Shown: in pieces, positions 13,301 to 27,506 of the stretch
Numbering within the stretch: position 1 is the first letter of the stretch
Layout of the letters: every line of letters begins with the position of its first letter
Assembly (NCBI GenBank): GCA_001695595.3
Contig: MBPM02000158.1
Span: 1 to 64,000, forward strand
Origin: Plasmopara viticola
Lineage: Eukaryota > Oomycota > Peronosporomycetes > Peronosporales > Peronosporaceae
Direction of reading: 5' to 3'
DNA: 64,000 nt
The notes under the pieces: model-generated
Told to the model about the DNA's origin: nothing
Seen by the model: the letters and a program-made list of their open reading frames with translations, nothing else
The model's database searches: none
Made by a program: the position numbers and the translations under genes

Positions 13301-16300
13301 GCATGTATGCATGTCTAGAGCGATAGAAAGGACATCTGTCGACGCACAACGTCTCAGCGCTCCAACGAATGATTATACACTTCGTTGAGGCTCTATTGCA
13401 TGTATGCATGTCTAGAGCGATAGAAAGGACGTATCTTTGGCCGCACAACGTCTTAGCGCTCCAATAGAATGATTATACACTTCGTTGAGGCTCTATTGCA
13501 TGTATGCATGTCTAGAGCGATAGAAAGGACAAATCTGTCGACGCACAACGTCTCAGCGCTCCAACGGAATGATTATACACTTCGTTGAGGCTCTATTGCA
13601 TGTATGCATGTCTAGAGCGATAGAAAGGACGTATCTTTGGCCGCACAACGTCTTAGCGCTCCAAAGAATGATTATACACTTCGTTGAGGCTCTATTGCAT
13701 GTATGCATGTCTAAGCGATAGAAAGGACATCTTTGACGCACAACGTCTCAGCGCTCCAACGAATGATTATACACTTCGTTGAGGCTCTATTGCATGTATG
13801 CATGTCTAGAGCGATAGAAAGGACGTATCTTTGGCCGCACAACGTCTCAGCGCTCCAACGAATGATTATACACTTCGTTGAGGCTCTATTGCATGTATGC
13901 ATGTCTAGAGCGATAGAAAGGACGTATCTTTGGCCGCACAACGTCTTAGCGCTCCAATAGAATGATTATGCACTTCGTTGAGGCTCTATTGCATGTATGC
14001 ATGTCTAGAGCGATAGAAAGGACGTATCTTGGCCGCACAACGTCTTAGCGCTCCAATAGAATGATTATACACTTCGTTGAGGCTCTATTGCATGTATGCA
14101 TGTCTAGAGCGATAGAAAGGACAAATCTGTCGACGCACAACGTCTCAGCGCTCCAACAGAATGATTATACACTTCGTTGAGGCTCTATTGCATGTATGCA
14201 TGTCTAGAGCGATAGAAAGGACGTATCTTTGGCCGCACAACGTCTTAGCGCTCCAACAGAATGATTATACACTTCGTTGAGGCTCTATTGCATGTATGCA
14301 TGTCTAGAGCGATAGAAAGACATATCTGTGGACGCACCACGTCTCAGGGCTCCAACGGAATGATTATACACTTCGTTGAGGCTCTTTTGCATGTATGCAT
14401 GTCTAGAGCGATAGAAAGGACATCTTCGACGCACAACGTCTCAGCGCTCCAACGAATGATTATACACTTCGTTGAGGCTCTATTGCATGTATGCATGTCT
14501 AGAGCGATAGAAAGGACAATCTGTCGACGCACAACGTCTCAGCGCTCCAACGAATGATTATACACTTCGTTGAGGCTCTATTGCATGTATGCATGTCTAG
14601 AGCGATAGAAAGGACGTATCTTTGGCCGCACAACGTCTTAGCGCTCCAACAGAATGATTATACACTTCGTTGTGGCTCTATTGCATGTATGCATGTCTAG
14701 AGCGATAGAAAGGACGTATCTGTGACGCACAACGTCTCAGCGCTCCAACAATGATTATACACTTCGTTGAGGCTCTATTGCATGTATGCATGTCTAGAGC
14801 GATAGAAAGGACGTATCTTGGCCGCACAACGTCTCAGCGCTCCAACGAATGATTATACACTTCGTTGAGGCTCTATTGCATGTATGCATGTCTAGAGCGA
14901 TAGAAAGGACAATCTGTCGACGCACAACGTCTCAGCGCTCCAACGAATGATTATACACTTCGTTGAGGCTCTATTGCATGTATGCATGTCTAGAGCGATA
15001 GAAAGGACGTATCTTTGGCCGCACAACGTCTCAGCGCTCCAACGAATGATTATACACTTCGTTGAGGCTCTATTGCATGTATGCATGTCTAAGCGATAGA
15101 AAGGACAATCTGTCGACGCACAACGTCTCAGCGCTCCAACAAATGATTATACACTTCGTTGAGGCTCTATTGCATGTATGCATGTCTAGAGCGATAGAAA
15201 GGACGTATCTTTGGCCGCACAACGTCTTAGCGCTCCAATAGAATGATTATACACTTCGTTGAGGCTCTATTGCATGTATGCATGTCTAGAGCGATAGAAA
15301 GGACAAATCTTCGACGCACAACGTCTCAGCGCTCCAACGAATGATTATACACTTCGTTGAGGCTCTATTGCATGTATGCATGTCTAGAGCGATAGAAAGG
15401 ACGTATCTTTGGCCGCACAACGTCTCAGCGCTCCAACGAATGATTATACACTTCGTTGAGGCTCTATTGCATGTATGCATGTCTAGAGCGATAGAAAGGA
15501 CGTATCTTTGGCCGCACAACGTCTTAGCGCTCCAACGAATGATTATACACTTCGTTGAGGCTCTATTGCATGTATGCATGTCTAGAGCGATAGAAAGGAC
15601 AAATCTTTGGCCGACAACGTCTCAGCGCTCCAACAATGATTATACACTTCGTTGAGGCTCTATTGCATGTATGCATGTCTAGAGCGATAGAAAGGACGTA
15701 TCTTTGGCCGCACAACGTCTTAGCGCTCCAATAGAATGATTATACACTTCGTTGAGGCTCTATTGCATGTATGCATGTCTAGAGCGATAGAAAGGACATC
15801 TGTCGACGCACAACGTCTCAGCGCTCCAACGGAATGATTATACACTTCGTTGAGGCTCTATTGCATGTATGCATGTCTAGAGCGATAGAAAGGACGTATC
15901 TTTGGCCGCACAACGTCTTAGCGCTCCAACAGAATGATTATACACTTCGTTGAGGCTCTATTGCATGTATGCATGTCTAGAGCGATAGAAAGGACAATCT
16001 GTCGACGCACAACGTCTCAGCGCTCCAACAATGATTATACACTTCGTTGAGGCTCTATTGCATGTATGCATGTCTAGAGCGATAGAAAGGACGTATCTTT
16101 GGCCGCACAACGTCTTAGCGCTCCAACGAATGATTATACACTTCGTTGAGGCTCTATTGCATGTATGCATGTCTAAGCGATAGAAAGGACAAATCTGTCG
16201 ACGCACAACGTCTCAGCGCTCCAACGAATGATTATACACTTCGTTGAGGCTCTATTGCACGTATGCATGTCTAGAGCGATAGAAAGGACATCTGGGCGCA

Positions 16301-19300
16301 CAACGTCTCAGCGCTCCAATAGAATGATTATACACTTCGTTGAGGCTCTATTGCATGTATGCATGTCTAGAGCGATAGAAAGGACATCTTGGCGCACAAC
16401 GTCTCAGCGCTCCAACGAATGATTATACACTTCGTTGAGGCTCTATTGCATGTATGCATGTCTAGAGCGATAGAAAGGACGTATCTTTGGCGCACAACGT
16501 CTCAGCGCTCCAACGAATGATTATACACTTCGTTGAGGCTCTATTGCACGTATGTATGTCTAGAGCGATAGAAAAGACAAATCTGTCGACGCACAACGTC
16601 TCAGCGCTCCAACGGAATGATTATACACTTCGTTGAGGCTCTATTGCATGTATGCATGTCTAGAGCGATAGAAAGGACGTATCTTTGGCCGTACAACGTC
16701 TCAGCGCTCCAACAGAATGATTATACACTTCGTTGAGGCTCTATTGCATGTATGCATGTCTAGAGCGATAGAAAGGACGTATCTTCGGCGCACAACGTCT
16801 CAGCGCTCCAACGAATGATTATACACTTCGTTGAGGCTCTATTGCATGTATGCATGTCTAGAGCGATAGAAAGGACAATCTTGGCCGCACAACGTCTTAG
16901 CGCTCCAACGAATGATTATACACTTCGTTGAGGCTCTATTGCATGTATGCATGTCTAGAGCGATAGAAAGGACATCTTGGCGACAACGTCTCAGCGCTCC
17001 AACAAATGATTATACACTTCGTTGAGGCTCTATTGCATGTATGCATGTCTAGAGCGATAGAAAGGACGTATCTTTGGCCGACGCACAACGTCCAACAAAT
17101 GATTATACACTTCGTTGAGGCTCTATTGCATGTATGCATGTCTAGAGCGATAGAAAGGACTATCTTTGGCCGACAGTCTCAGCGCTCCAATAGAATGATT
17201 ATACACTTCGTTGAGGCTCTATTGCATGTATGCATGTCTAGAGCGATAGAAAGGACATCTGTCGACGCACAACGTCTTAGCGCTCCAACGAATGATTATA
17301 CACTTCGTTGAGGCTCTATTGCATGTATGCATGTCTAGAGCGATAGAAAGGACGTATCTTGGCGCACAACGTCTTAGCGCTCCAAGAATGATTATACACT
17401 TCGTTGAGGCTCTATTGCATGTATGCATGTCTAGAGCGATAGAAAGGACAAATCTTCGACGCACAACGTCTCAGCGCTCCAACGAATGATTATACACTTC
17501 GTTGAGGCTCTATTGCATGTATGCATGTCTAGAGCGATAGAAAGGACGTATCTTTGGCCGACAACGTCTCAGCGCTCCAACAAATGATTATACACTTCGT
17601 TGAGGCTCTATTGCATGTATGCATGTCTAGAGCGATAGAAAGGACGTATCTTTGGCCACAGTCTCAGCGCTCCAATAGAATGATTATACACTTCGTTGAG
17701 GCTCTATTGCATGTATGCATGTCTAGAGCGATAGAAAGGACAAATCTGTCGACGCACAACGTCTCAGCGCTCCAACGGAATGATTATACACTTCGTTGAG
17801 GCTCTATTGCATGTATGCATGTCTAGAGCGATAGAAAGGACGTATCTTTGGCCGCACAACGTCTTAGCGCTCCAACGAATGATTATACACTTCGTTGAGG
17901 CTCTATTGCATGTATGCATGTCTAGAGCGATAGAAAGGACGTATCTGTCGACGCACAACGTCTCAGCGCTCCAAAGAATGATTATACACTTCGTTGAGGC
18001 TCTATTGCATGTATGCATGTCTAGAGCGATAGAAAGGACAATCTTTGGCCGCACAACGTCTTAGCGCTCCAACGAATGATTATACACTTCGTTGAGGCTC
18101 TATTGCATGTATGCATGTCTAGAGCGATAGAAAGGACATCTTGGCCAACGTCTCAGCGCTCCAACAATGATTATACACTTCGTTGAGGCTCTATTGCATG
18201 TATGCATGTCTAGAGCGATAGAAAGGACGTATCTTTGGCCAACGTCTCAGCGCTCCAACAATGATTATACACTTCGTTGAGGCTCTATTGCATGTATGCA
18301 TGTCTAGAGCGATAGAAAGGACGTATCTTTGGCCGACAACGTCTTAGCGCTCCAATAGAATGATTATACACTTCGTTGAGGCTCTATTGCATGTATGCAT
18401 GTCTAGAGCGATAGAAAGGACAAATATGTCGACGCACAACGTCTCAGCGCTCCAACGAATGATTATACACTTCGTTGAGGCTCTATTGCATGTATGCATG
18501 TCTAGAGCGATAGAAAGGACGTATCTTGACGCACAACGTCTCAGCGCTCCAACGAATGATTATACACTTCGTTGAGGCTCTATTGCATGTATGCATGTCT
18601 AGAGCGATAGAAAGGACGTATCTTGGCCGCACAACGTCTTAGCGCTCCAATAGAATGATTATACACTTCGTTGAGGCTCTATTGCATGTATGCATGTCTA
18701 GAGCGATAGAAAGGACAAATCTGTCGACGCACAACGTCTCAGCGCTCCAAAATGATTATACACTTCGTTGAGGCTCTATTGCATGTATGCATGTCTAGAG
18801 CGATAGAAAGGACGTATCTTGGCCGCACAACGTCTTAGCGCTCCAATAGAATGATTATACACTTCGTTGAGGCTCTATTGCATGTATGCATGTCTAAGCG
18901 ATAGAAAGGACAAATCTGTCGACGCACAACGTCTCAGCGCTCCAACGAATGATTATACACTTCGTTGAGGCTCTATTGCATGTATGCATGTCTAGAGCGA
19001 TAGAAAGGACATCTGTCGACGCACAACGTCTCAGCGCTCCAACGAATGATTATACACTTCGTTGAGGCTCTATTGCATGTATGCATGTCTAGAGCGATAG
19101 AAAGGACGTATCTTTGGCCGCACAACGTCTTAGCGCTCCAACGGAATGATTATACACTTCGTTGAGGCTCTATTGCATGTATGCATGTCTAGAGCGATAG
19201 AAAGGACAAATCTGTCGACGCACAACGTCTCAGCGCTCCAACGAATGATTATACACTTCGTTGAGGCTCTATTGCATGTATGCATGTCTAGAGCGATAGA

Positions 19301-19631
19301 AAGGACGTATCTTTGGCCGAACGTCTCAGCGCTCCAACAAATGATTATACACTTCGTTGAGGCTCTATTGCATGTATGCATGTCTAGAGCGATAGAAAGG
19401 ACATCTTTGGCCGACAGTCTCAGCGCTCCAATAGAATGATTATACACTTCGTTGAGGCTCTATTGCATGTATGCATGTCTAGAGCGATAGAAAGGACATC
19501 TGTCGACGCACAACGTCTCAGCGCTCCAACGAATGATTATACACTTCGTTGAGGCTCTATTGCATGTATGCATGTCTAGAGCGATAGAAAGGACGTATCT
19601 TTGGCCGCACAACGTCTTAGCGCTCCAATAG

Positions 19632-19731
19632 AATGATTATACACTTCGTTGTGGCTCTATTACATGTATGCATGTCTAAAGCGATAGAAAGGACAAATCT
19701 GTCGACGCACAACGTCTCAGCGCTCCAACGG
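19632..19731 (+). repeat. Type D monomer, 100 bp
   Basis: GTTGTGG, TTACATG, CTAAAGCG and full B tail ending CAACGG. Confidence 0.85.
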
Positions 19732-22700
19732 AATGATTATACACTTCGTTGAGGCTCTATTGCATGTATGCATGTCTAGAGCGATAGAAAGGACGTATCT
19801 TTGGCCACGTCTCGCTCCAATAGAATGATTATACACTTCGTTGAGGCTCTATTGCATGTATGCATGTCTAGAGCGATAGAAAGGACAAATCTGTCGACGC
19901 ACAACGTCTCAGCGCTCCAACGGAATGATTATACACTTCGTTGAGGCTCTATTGCATGTATGCATGTCTAGAGCGATAGAAAGGACGTATCTTTGGCCGC
20001 ACAACGTCTTAGCGCTCCAACAGAATGATTATACACTTCGTTGAGGCTCTATTGCATGTATGCATGTCTAAGCGATAGAAAGGACAAATCTGTCGACGCA
20101 CAACGTCTCAGCGCTCCAACGAATGATTATACACTTCGTTGAGGCTCTATTGCATGTATGCATGTCTAGAGCGATAGAAAGGACGTATCTGTGACGCACA
20201 ACGTCTCAGCGCTCCAACGAATGATTATACACTTCGTTGAGGCTCTATTGCATGTATGCATGTCTAGAGCGATAGAAAGGACGTATCTTTGGCCGCACAA
20301 CGTCTTAGCGCTCCAACAGAATGATTATACACTTCGTTGAGGCTCTATTGCATGTATGCATGTCTAGAGCGATAGAAAGGACATCTTTGGCCGAAACGTC
20401 TCAGCGCTCCAACAAATGATATACACTTCGTTGAGGCTCTATTGCATGTATGCATGTCTAAGCGATAGAAAGGACGTATCTTTGGCCGACAACGTCTCAG
20501 CGCTCCAACAATGATTATACACTTCGTTGAGGCTCTATTGCATGTATGCATGTCTAGAGCGATAGAAAGGACGTATCTTTGGCCGACAGCTCTTAGCGCT
20601 CCAATAGAATGATTATACACTTCGTTGAGGCTCTATTGCATGTATGCATGTCTAGAGCGATAGAAAGGACAAATCTGTCGACGCACAACGTCTCAGCGCT
20701 CCAACGAATGATTATACACTTCGTTGAGGCTCTATTGCATGTATGCATGTCTAGAGCGATAGAAAGGACGTATCTTTGGCCACAACGTCTCAGCGCTCCA
20801 ACAAATGATTATACACTTCGTTGAGGCTCTATTGCATGTATGCATGTCTAGAGCGATAGAAAGGACGTATCTTGCGCACAACGTCTAGCGCTCCAATAGA
20901 ATGATTATACACTTCGTTGAGGCTCTATTGCATGTATGCATGTCTAGAGCGATAGAAAGGACAAATCTGTCGACGCACAACGTCTCAGCGCTCCAACGAA
21001 TGATTATACACTTCGTTGAGGCTCTATTGCATGTATGCATGTCTAGAGCGATAGAAAGGACGTATCTTTGGCCGACAACGTCTCAGCGCTCCAAAATGAT
21101 TATACACTTCGTTGAGGCTCTATTGCATGTATGCATGTCTAAGCGATAGAAAGGACGTATCTGTCGGCACAACGTCTAGCGCTCCAATAGAATGATTATA
21201 CACTTCGTTGAGGCTCTATTGCATGTATGCATGTCTAGAGCGATAGAAAGGACATCTGTCGACGCACAACGTCTCAGCGCTCCAACGAATGATTATACAC
21301 TTCGTTGAGGCTCTATTGCATGTATGCATGTCTAGAGCGATAGAAAGGACGTATCTTTGGCCACAACGTCTCAGCGCTCCAAAATGATTATACACTTCGT
21401 TGAGGCTCTATTGCATGTATGCATGTCTAGAGCGATAGAAAGGACGTATCTTTGGCCGTACAGTCTCAGCGCTCCAAAGAATGATTATACACTTCGTTGA
21501 GGCTCTATTGCATGTATGCATGTCTAGAGCGATAGAAAGGACAAATCTGTCGACGCACAACGTCTCAGCGCTCCAACAGAATGATTATACACTTCGTTGA
21601 GGCTCTATTGCATGTATGCATGTCTAGAGCGATAGAAAGGACGTATCTTTGGCCGCACAACGTCTTAGCGCTCCAATAGAATGATTATACACTTCGTTGA
21701 GGCTCTATTGCATGTATGCATGTCTAGAGCGATAGAAAGGACAAATCTGTCGACGCACAACGTCTCAGCGCTCCAACGGAATGATTATACACTTCGTTGA
21801 GGCTCTATTGCATGTATGCATGTCTAGAGCGATAGAAAGGACGTATCTTTGGCCGCACAACGTCTAGCGCTCCAATAGAATGATTATACACTTCGTTGAG
21901 GCTCTATTGCATGTATGCATGTCTAGAGCGATAGAAAGGACATCTGTCGACGCACAACGTCTCAGCGCTCCAACGGAATGATTATACACTTCGTTGAGGC
22001 TCTATTGCATGTATGCATGTCTAGAGCGATAGAAAGGACGTATCTTTGGCCACAACGTCTTAGCGCTCCAACAAATGATTATACACTTCGTTGAGGCTCT
22101 ATTGCATGTATGCATGTCTAGAGCGATAGAAAGGACGTATCTTTGCACAACTTAGCGCTCCAATAGAATGATTATACACTTCGTTGAGGCTCTATTGCAT
22201 GTATGCATGTCTAGAGCGATAGAAAGGACATCTGGCGACGCACAACGTCTCAGCGCTCCAACGAATGATTATACACTTCGTTGAGGCTCTATTGCATGTA
22301 TGCATGTCTAGAGCGATAGAAAGGACGTATCTTGGCCAAACGTCTCAGCGCTCCAACAAATGATTATACACTTCGTTGAGGCTCTATTGCATGTATGCAT
22401 GTCTAGAGCGATAGAAAGGACGTATCTTTGGCCGACGTCTTAGCGCTCCAAAGAATGATTATACACTTCGTTGAGGCTCTATTGCATGTATGCATGTCTA
22501 GAGCGATAGAAAGGACAAATCTGTCGACGCACAACGTCTCAGCGCTCCAACGAATGATTATACACTTCGTTGAGGCTCTATTGCATGTATGCATGTCTAG
22601 AGCGATAGAAAGGACGTATCTTTGGCCGCAAACGTCTTAGCGCTCCAACAATGATTATACACTTCGTTGAGGCTCTATTGCATGTATGCATGTCTAGAGC

Positions 22701-22943
22701 GATAGAAAGGACTATCTTTGGCCACAGTCTTAGCGCTCCAAAGAATGATTATACACTTCGTTGAGGCTCTATTGCATGTATGCATGTCTAGAGCGATAGA
22801 AAGGACAAATCTGTCGACGCACAACGTCTCAGCGCTCCAATAGAATGATTATACACTTCGTTGAGGCTCTATTGCATGTATGCATGTCTAGAGCGATAGA
22901 AAGGACGTATCTTTGGCCGCACAACGTCTTAGCGCTCCAATAG

Positions 22944-23041
22944 AATGATTATACACTTCGTTGTGGCTCTATTACATGTATGCATGTCTAAAGCGATAGA
23001 AAGGACAAATCTGTCGACGCACAACGTCTCGCGCTCCAACG
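22944..23041 (+). repeat. Type D monomer
   Basis: D core with a B tail two bases short (CGTCTCGCGC and CAACG). Confidence 0.82.
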
Positions 23042-23241
23042 AATGATTATACACTTCGTTGAGGCTCTATTGCATGTATGCATGTCTAGAGCGATAGAAA
23101 GGACGTATCTTTGGCCGCACAACGTCTTAGCGCTCCAACAGAATGATTATACACTTCGTTGAGGCTCTATTGCATGTATGCATGTCTAGAGCGATAGAAA
23201 GGACAAATCTGTCGACGCACAACGTCTCAGCGCTCCAACGG

Positions 23242-23341
23242 AATGATTATACACTTCGTTGAGGCTCTATTGCACGTATGCATGTCTACAGCGATAGAAA
23301 AGACGTATTTTTGGCCGCACAACGTCTTAGCGCTCCAATAG
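23242..23341 (+). repeat. Type C/A chimeric monomer, 100 bp
   Basis: Full-length unit with GCACGTATG, CTACAGCG, AAAAGACGTATTTTTGG and then an A-type end (CGCACAACGTCTTAGCGC). First of an adjacent C pair. Confidence 0.8.
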
Positions 23342-23438
23342 AATGATTATACACTTCGTTGAGGCTCTATTGCATGTATGCATGTCTACAGCGATAGAAA
23401 AGACGTATTTTTGGCCGTACAGCTCAGCGCTCCAATAG
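23342..23438 (+). repeat. Type C monomer with A-like core
   Basis: Has GCATGTATG as in type A but CTACAGCG, AAAAGACGTATTTTTGG and CGTACAGCTCAGCGC. Second of an adjacent C pair. Confidence 0.8.
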
Positions 23439-23636
23439 AATGATTATACACTTCGTTGAGGCTCTATTGCATGTATGCATGTCTAGAGCGATAGAAAGGA
23501 CATCTGGCGACGCACAACGTCTCAGCGCTCCAACGGAATGATTATACACTTCGTTGAGGCTCTATTGCATGTATGCATGTCTAGAGCGATAGAAAGGACG
23601 TATCTTTGGCCGCACAACGTCTTAGCGCTCCAATAG

Positions 23637-23736
23637 AATGATTATACACTTCGTTGTGGCTCTATTACATGTATGCATGTCTAAAGCGATAGAAAGGACA
23701 AATCTGTCGACGCACAACGTCTCAGCGCTCCAATAG
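23637..23736 (+). repeat. Type D monomer, 100 bp
   Basis: D core with a B tail that ends CAATAG instead of CAACGG. The next unit begins AATGAATATACAC and has GGCCCTATTG, a rare core change. Confidence 0.82.
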
Positions 23737-24515
23737 AATGAATATACACTTCGTTGAGGCCCTATTGCATGTATGCATGTCTAGAGCGATAGAAAGGACG
23801 TATCTTGGCCGAAACGTCTTAGCGCTCCAACAAATGATTATACACTTCGTTGAGGCTCTATTGCATGTATGCATGTCTAGAGCGATAGAAAGACGTATCT
23901 TTGGCGACAGCTCTTAGCGCTCCAATAGAATGATTATACACTTCGTTGAGGCTCTATTGCATGTATGCATGTCTAGAGCGATAGAAAGGACAAATCTGTC
24001 GACGCACAACGTCTCAGCGCTCCAACGGAATGATTATACACTTCGTTGAGGCTCTATTGCATGTATGCATGTCTAGAGCGATAGAAAGGACGTATCTTTG
24101 GCCAACGTCTCAGCGCTCCAACAAATGATTATACACTTCGTTGAGGCTCTATTGCATGTATGCATGTCTAAGCGATAGAAAGGACGTATCTTTGGCCGTA
24201 CAGTCTCAGCGCTCCAACAGAATGATTATACACTTCGTTGAGGCTCTATTGCATGTATGCATGTCTAGAGCGATAGAAAGGACATCTTCGACGCACAACG
24301 TCTCAGCGCTCCAATAGAATGATTATACACTTCGTTGAGGCTCTATTGCATGTATGCATGTCTAGAGCGATAGAAAGGACGTATCTTTGGCCGCACAACG
24401 TCTTAGCGCTCCAACAGAATGATTATACACTTCGTTGGGGCTCTATTGCATGTATGCATGTCTAGAGCGATAGAAAGGACATCTGTCGACGCACAACGTC
24501 TCAGCGCTCCAACAA

Positions 24516-24615
24516 AATGATTATACACTTCGTTGGGGCTCTATTGCATCTGTGCATGTCAAGAGCGATAGAAAGGACAATTCTTTGACCACACACCGTC
24601 TTAGCGCTCCAACAG
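24516..24615 (+). repeat. Rare type E monomer, copy 1
   Basis: GTTGGGG, GCATCTGTGCATGTCAAGAG and ACAATTCTTTGACCACAC, then ACCGTCTTAGCGC. The combination GTCAAGAG with TTTGACCACACACC is seen in only one other unit, at 40803, and the two 100-bp units match base for base on hand comparison. Confidence 0.85.
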
Positions 24616-25106
24616 AACGATTATACACTTTGTTGAGGCTCTATTGCATGTATGCATGTCTAGAGCGATAGAAAGGACATCTGTCGACGCACAACGTCTC
24701 AGCGCTCCAACGAATGATTATACACTTCGTTGAGGCTCTATTGCATGTATGCATGTCTAGAGCGATAGAAAGGACGTATCTTTGGCACAACGTCTTAGCG
24801 CTCCAATAGAATGATTATACACTTCGTTGTGGCTCTATTGCATCTGTGCATGTCTAGAGCGATAGAAAGGACGTATCTTTGGCCACAACGTCTTAGCGCT
24901 CCAATAGAATGATTATACACTTCGTTGAGGCTCTATTGCATGTATGCATGTCTAGAGCGATAGAAAGGACAAATCTGTCGACGCACAACGTCTCAGCGCT
25001 CCAACGAATGATTATACACTTCGTTGAGGCTCTATTGCATGTATGCATGTCTAGAGCGATAGAAAGGACGTATCTTTGGCCGCACAACGTCTTAGCGCTC
25101 CAATAG

Positions 25107-25203
25107 AATGATTATACACTTCGTTGTGGCTCTATTACATGTATGCATGTCTAAGCGATAGAAAGGTAAATCTGTCGACGCACAACGTCTCAGCGCTCCA
25201 ACG
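25107..25203 (+). repeat. Type D monomer with CTAAGCG and AGGTAAATC
   Basis: GTTGTGG and TTACATG, then CTAAGCG (one base short at the G/A column between A and D) and AGGTAAATCTG, missing two bases of AGGACAAATC. Confidence 0.8.
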
Positions 25204-25987
25204 AATGATTATACACTTCGTTGAGGCTCTATTGCATGTATGCATGTCTAGAGCGATAGAAAGGACGTATCTTTGGCCGACGCACACGTCTCGCGCTCCA
25301 ACAAATGATTATACACTTCGTTGAGGCTCTATTGCATGTATGCATGTCTAGAGCGATAGAAAGGACGTATCTTTGGCCGACGCTCTTAGCGCTCCAATAG
25401 AATGATTATACACTTCGTTGAGGCTCTATTGCATGTATGCATGTCTAGAGCGATAGAAAGGACAAATCTGTCGACGCACAACGTCTCAGCGCTCCAACGA
25501 ATGATTATACACTTCGTTGAGGCTCTATTGCATGTATGCATGTCTAGAGCGATAGAAAGGACGTATCTTTGGCCAAACGTCTCGCGCTCCAACAAATGAT
25601 TATACACTTCGTTGAGGCTCTATTGCATGTATGCATGTCTAGAGCGATAGAAAGGACGTATCTTTGGCCGTACAACGTCTCAGCGCTCCAATAGAATGAT
25701 TAACACTTCGTTGGGGCTCTATTGCATCTATGCATGTCTAGAGCGATAGAAAGGACATCTGTCGACGCACAACGTCTCAGCGCTCCAATAGAATGATTAT
25801 ACACTTCATTGGGGCTCTATTGCATCTGTGCATGTCTAGAGCGATAGAAAGGACTTATCTGTGGCCGCACAACGTCTCAGCGCTCCAACAGAATGATTAT
25901 ACACTTCGTTGAGGCTCTATTGCATGTATGCATGTCTAGAGCGATAGAAAGGACGTATCTTTGGCCGCACAACGTCTCAGCGCTCCA

Positions 25988-26084
25988 AATGATTATACAC
26001 TTCGTTGGGGCTCTATTGCATCTGTGCATGTCTAGAGCGATAGAAAGGACAAATCTTTGACCACAACGTCTCAGCGCTCCAACG
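25988..26084 (+). repeat. Type E monomer
   Basis: GTTGGGG and GCATCTGTGCATG, with CTTTGACCACAACG, a partial match to the rare E tail at 24516. Confidence 0.8.
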
Positions 26085-26180
26085 AATGATTATACACTTC
26101 GTTGAGGCTCTATTGCATGTATGCATGTCTAGAGCGATAGAAAGGACATCTGTCGACGCACAACGTCTCGCGCTCCAACG

Positions 26181-26272
26181 AATGATTATACACTTCGTTG
26201 AGGCTCTATTGCATGTATGCAGCGATAGAAAGGACGTATCTTTGGCCGCACAACGTCTCAGCGCTCCAACAG
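26181..26272 (+). repeat. Monomer with 8-bp core deletion
   Basis: GCATGTATGCAGCGATAG lacks ATGTCTAG between the inner dyad and GCGATAG. Confidence 0.82.
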
Positions 26273-26467
26273 AATGATTATACACTTCGTTGAGGCTCTA
26301 TTGCATGTATGCATGTCTAGAGCGATAGAAAGGACAAATCTGTCGGCCAACGTCTCAGCGCTCCAACAATGATTATACACTTCGTTGAGGCTCTATTGCA
26401 TGTATGCATGTCTAGAGCGATAGAAAGGACGTATCTGTGGCCGTACAACGTCTTAGCGCTCCAACAG

Positions 26468-26554
26468 AATGATTATACACTTCGTTGAGGCTCTATTGCA
26501 TGTCTAAAGCGATAGAAAGGACGTATCTTCGGCCACGTTCTCAGCGCTCCAACG
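26468..26554 (+). repeat. Monomer with loss of one 8-bp TGCATGTA repeat
   Basis: CTATTGCATGTCTAAAGCG has one TGCATG where a normal unit has two, consistent with slippage between TGCATGTA and TGCATGTC. The tail is also shortened and altered (TTCGGCCACGTTCTCAGC). Confidence 0.82.
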
Positions 26555-27418
26555 AATGATTATACACTTCGTTGAGGCTCTATTGCATGTATGCATGTCT
26601 AGAGCGATAGAAAGGACATCTCGCACAACGTCTCAGCGCTCCAAGAATGATTATACACTTCGTTGAGGCTCTATTGCATGTATGCATGTCTAGAGCGATA
26701 GAAAGGACGTATCTTGGCGCACAACGTCTTAGCGCTCCAATAGAATGATTATACACTTCGTTGAGGCTCTATTGCATGTATGCATGTCTAGAGCGATAGA
26801 AAGGACATCTGTCGACGCACAACGTCTCAGCGCTCCAACGAATGATTATACACTTCGTTGAGGCTCTATTGCATGTATGCATGTCTAGAGCGAAAGAAAG
26901 GACATATCTTTGGCCGTAAACGTCTTGCGCTCCAACAAATGATTATACACTTCGTTGAGGCTCTATTGCATGTATGCATGTCTAGAGCGATAGAAAGGAC
27001 GTATCTTTGGCCAACGTCTCTTAGCGCTCCGAATGATTATACACTTCGTTGAGGCTCTATTGCATGTATGCATGTCTAGAGCAATAGAAAGGACAAATCT
27101 GTCGACGCACAACGTCTCAGCGCTCCAACGAATGATTATACACTTCGTTGAGGCTCTATTGCATGTATGCATGTCTAGAGCGATAGAAAGGACATCTTGG
27201 CCACGTCTCAGCGCTCCAACAGAATGATAATACACTTCGTTGAGGCTCTATTGCATGTATGCATGTCTAGAGCGATAGAAAGGACAAATCTGTCGACGCA
27301 CAACGTCTCAGCGCTCCAACGAATGATTATACACTTCGTTGAGGCTCTATTGCATGTATGCATGTCTAGAGCGATAGAAAGGACGTATCTTTGGCCGAAA
27401 CGTCTTAGCGCTCCAACA

Positions 27419-27506
27419 AATGATTATACACTTCGTTGAGGCTCTATTGCATGTATGCATGTCTAGCGATAGAAAAACATCTTGGCACAGCTCAGCGCTC
27501 CAACAG
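27419..27506 (+). repeat. Shortened monomer, 88 bp
   Basis: CTAGCGATAGAAAAACATCTTGGCACAGCTCAGC has losses at five or so places. The following unit begins AATGATTAAACTTCG, missing two more bases. Confidence 0.78.

Larger units (their letters stand above)
1..24400 (+). repeat. Array region 1: A/B units with scattered D and C copies
   Basis: Mostly A- and B-tailed monomers, many shortened to 96-99 bp by one- to four-base losses in the tail. Type D copies occur at 215, 2571, 7396, 10033, 19632, 22944 and 23637. C-like copies occur at 2181, 8376, 8473, 23242 and 23342, and one type F copy at 3644. Hybrid tails are common around 16.2-22.4 kb, for example GGCCGACAGTCTCAGC near 17170 and 19410. No gene or unique sequence is visible. 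Confidence 0.9.
24400..26100 (+). repeat. Array region 2: E-rich patch
   Basis: Type E variants (GTTGGGG with GCATCTGTGCATG or GCATCTATGCATG) are concentrated here, at about 24516, 24826, 25710, 25808 and 25988, against isolated copies elsewhere. Unusual bases include AACGATTATACACTTTG at 24616 and CACTTCATTGGGG near 25802. Ordinary A and B units are interspersed. This looks like a locally less homogenised stretch. Confidence 0.8.
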
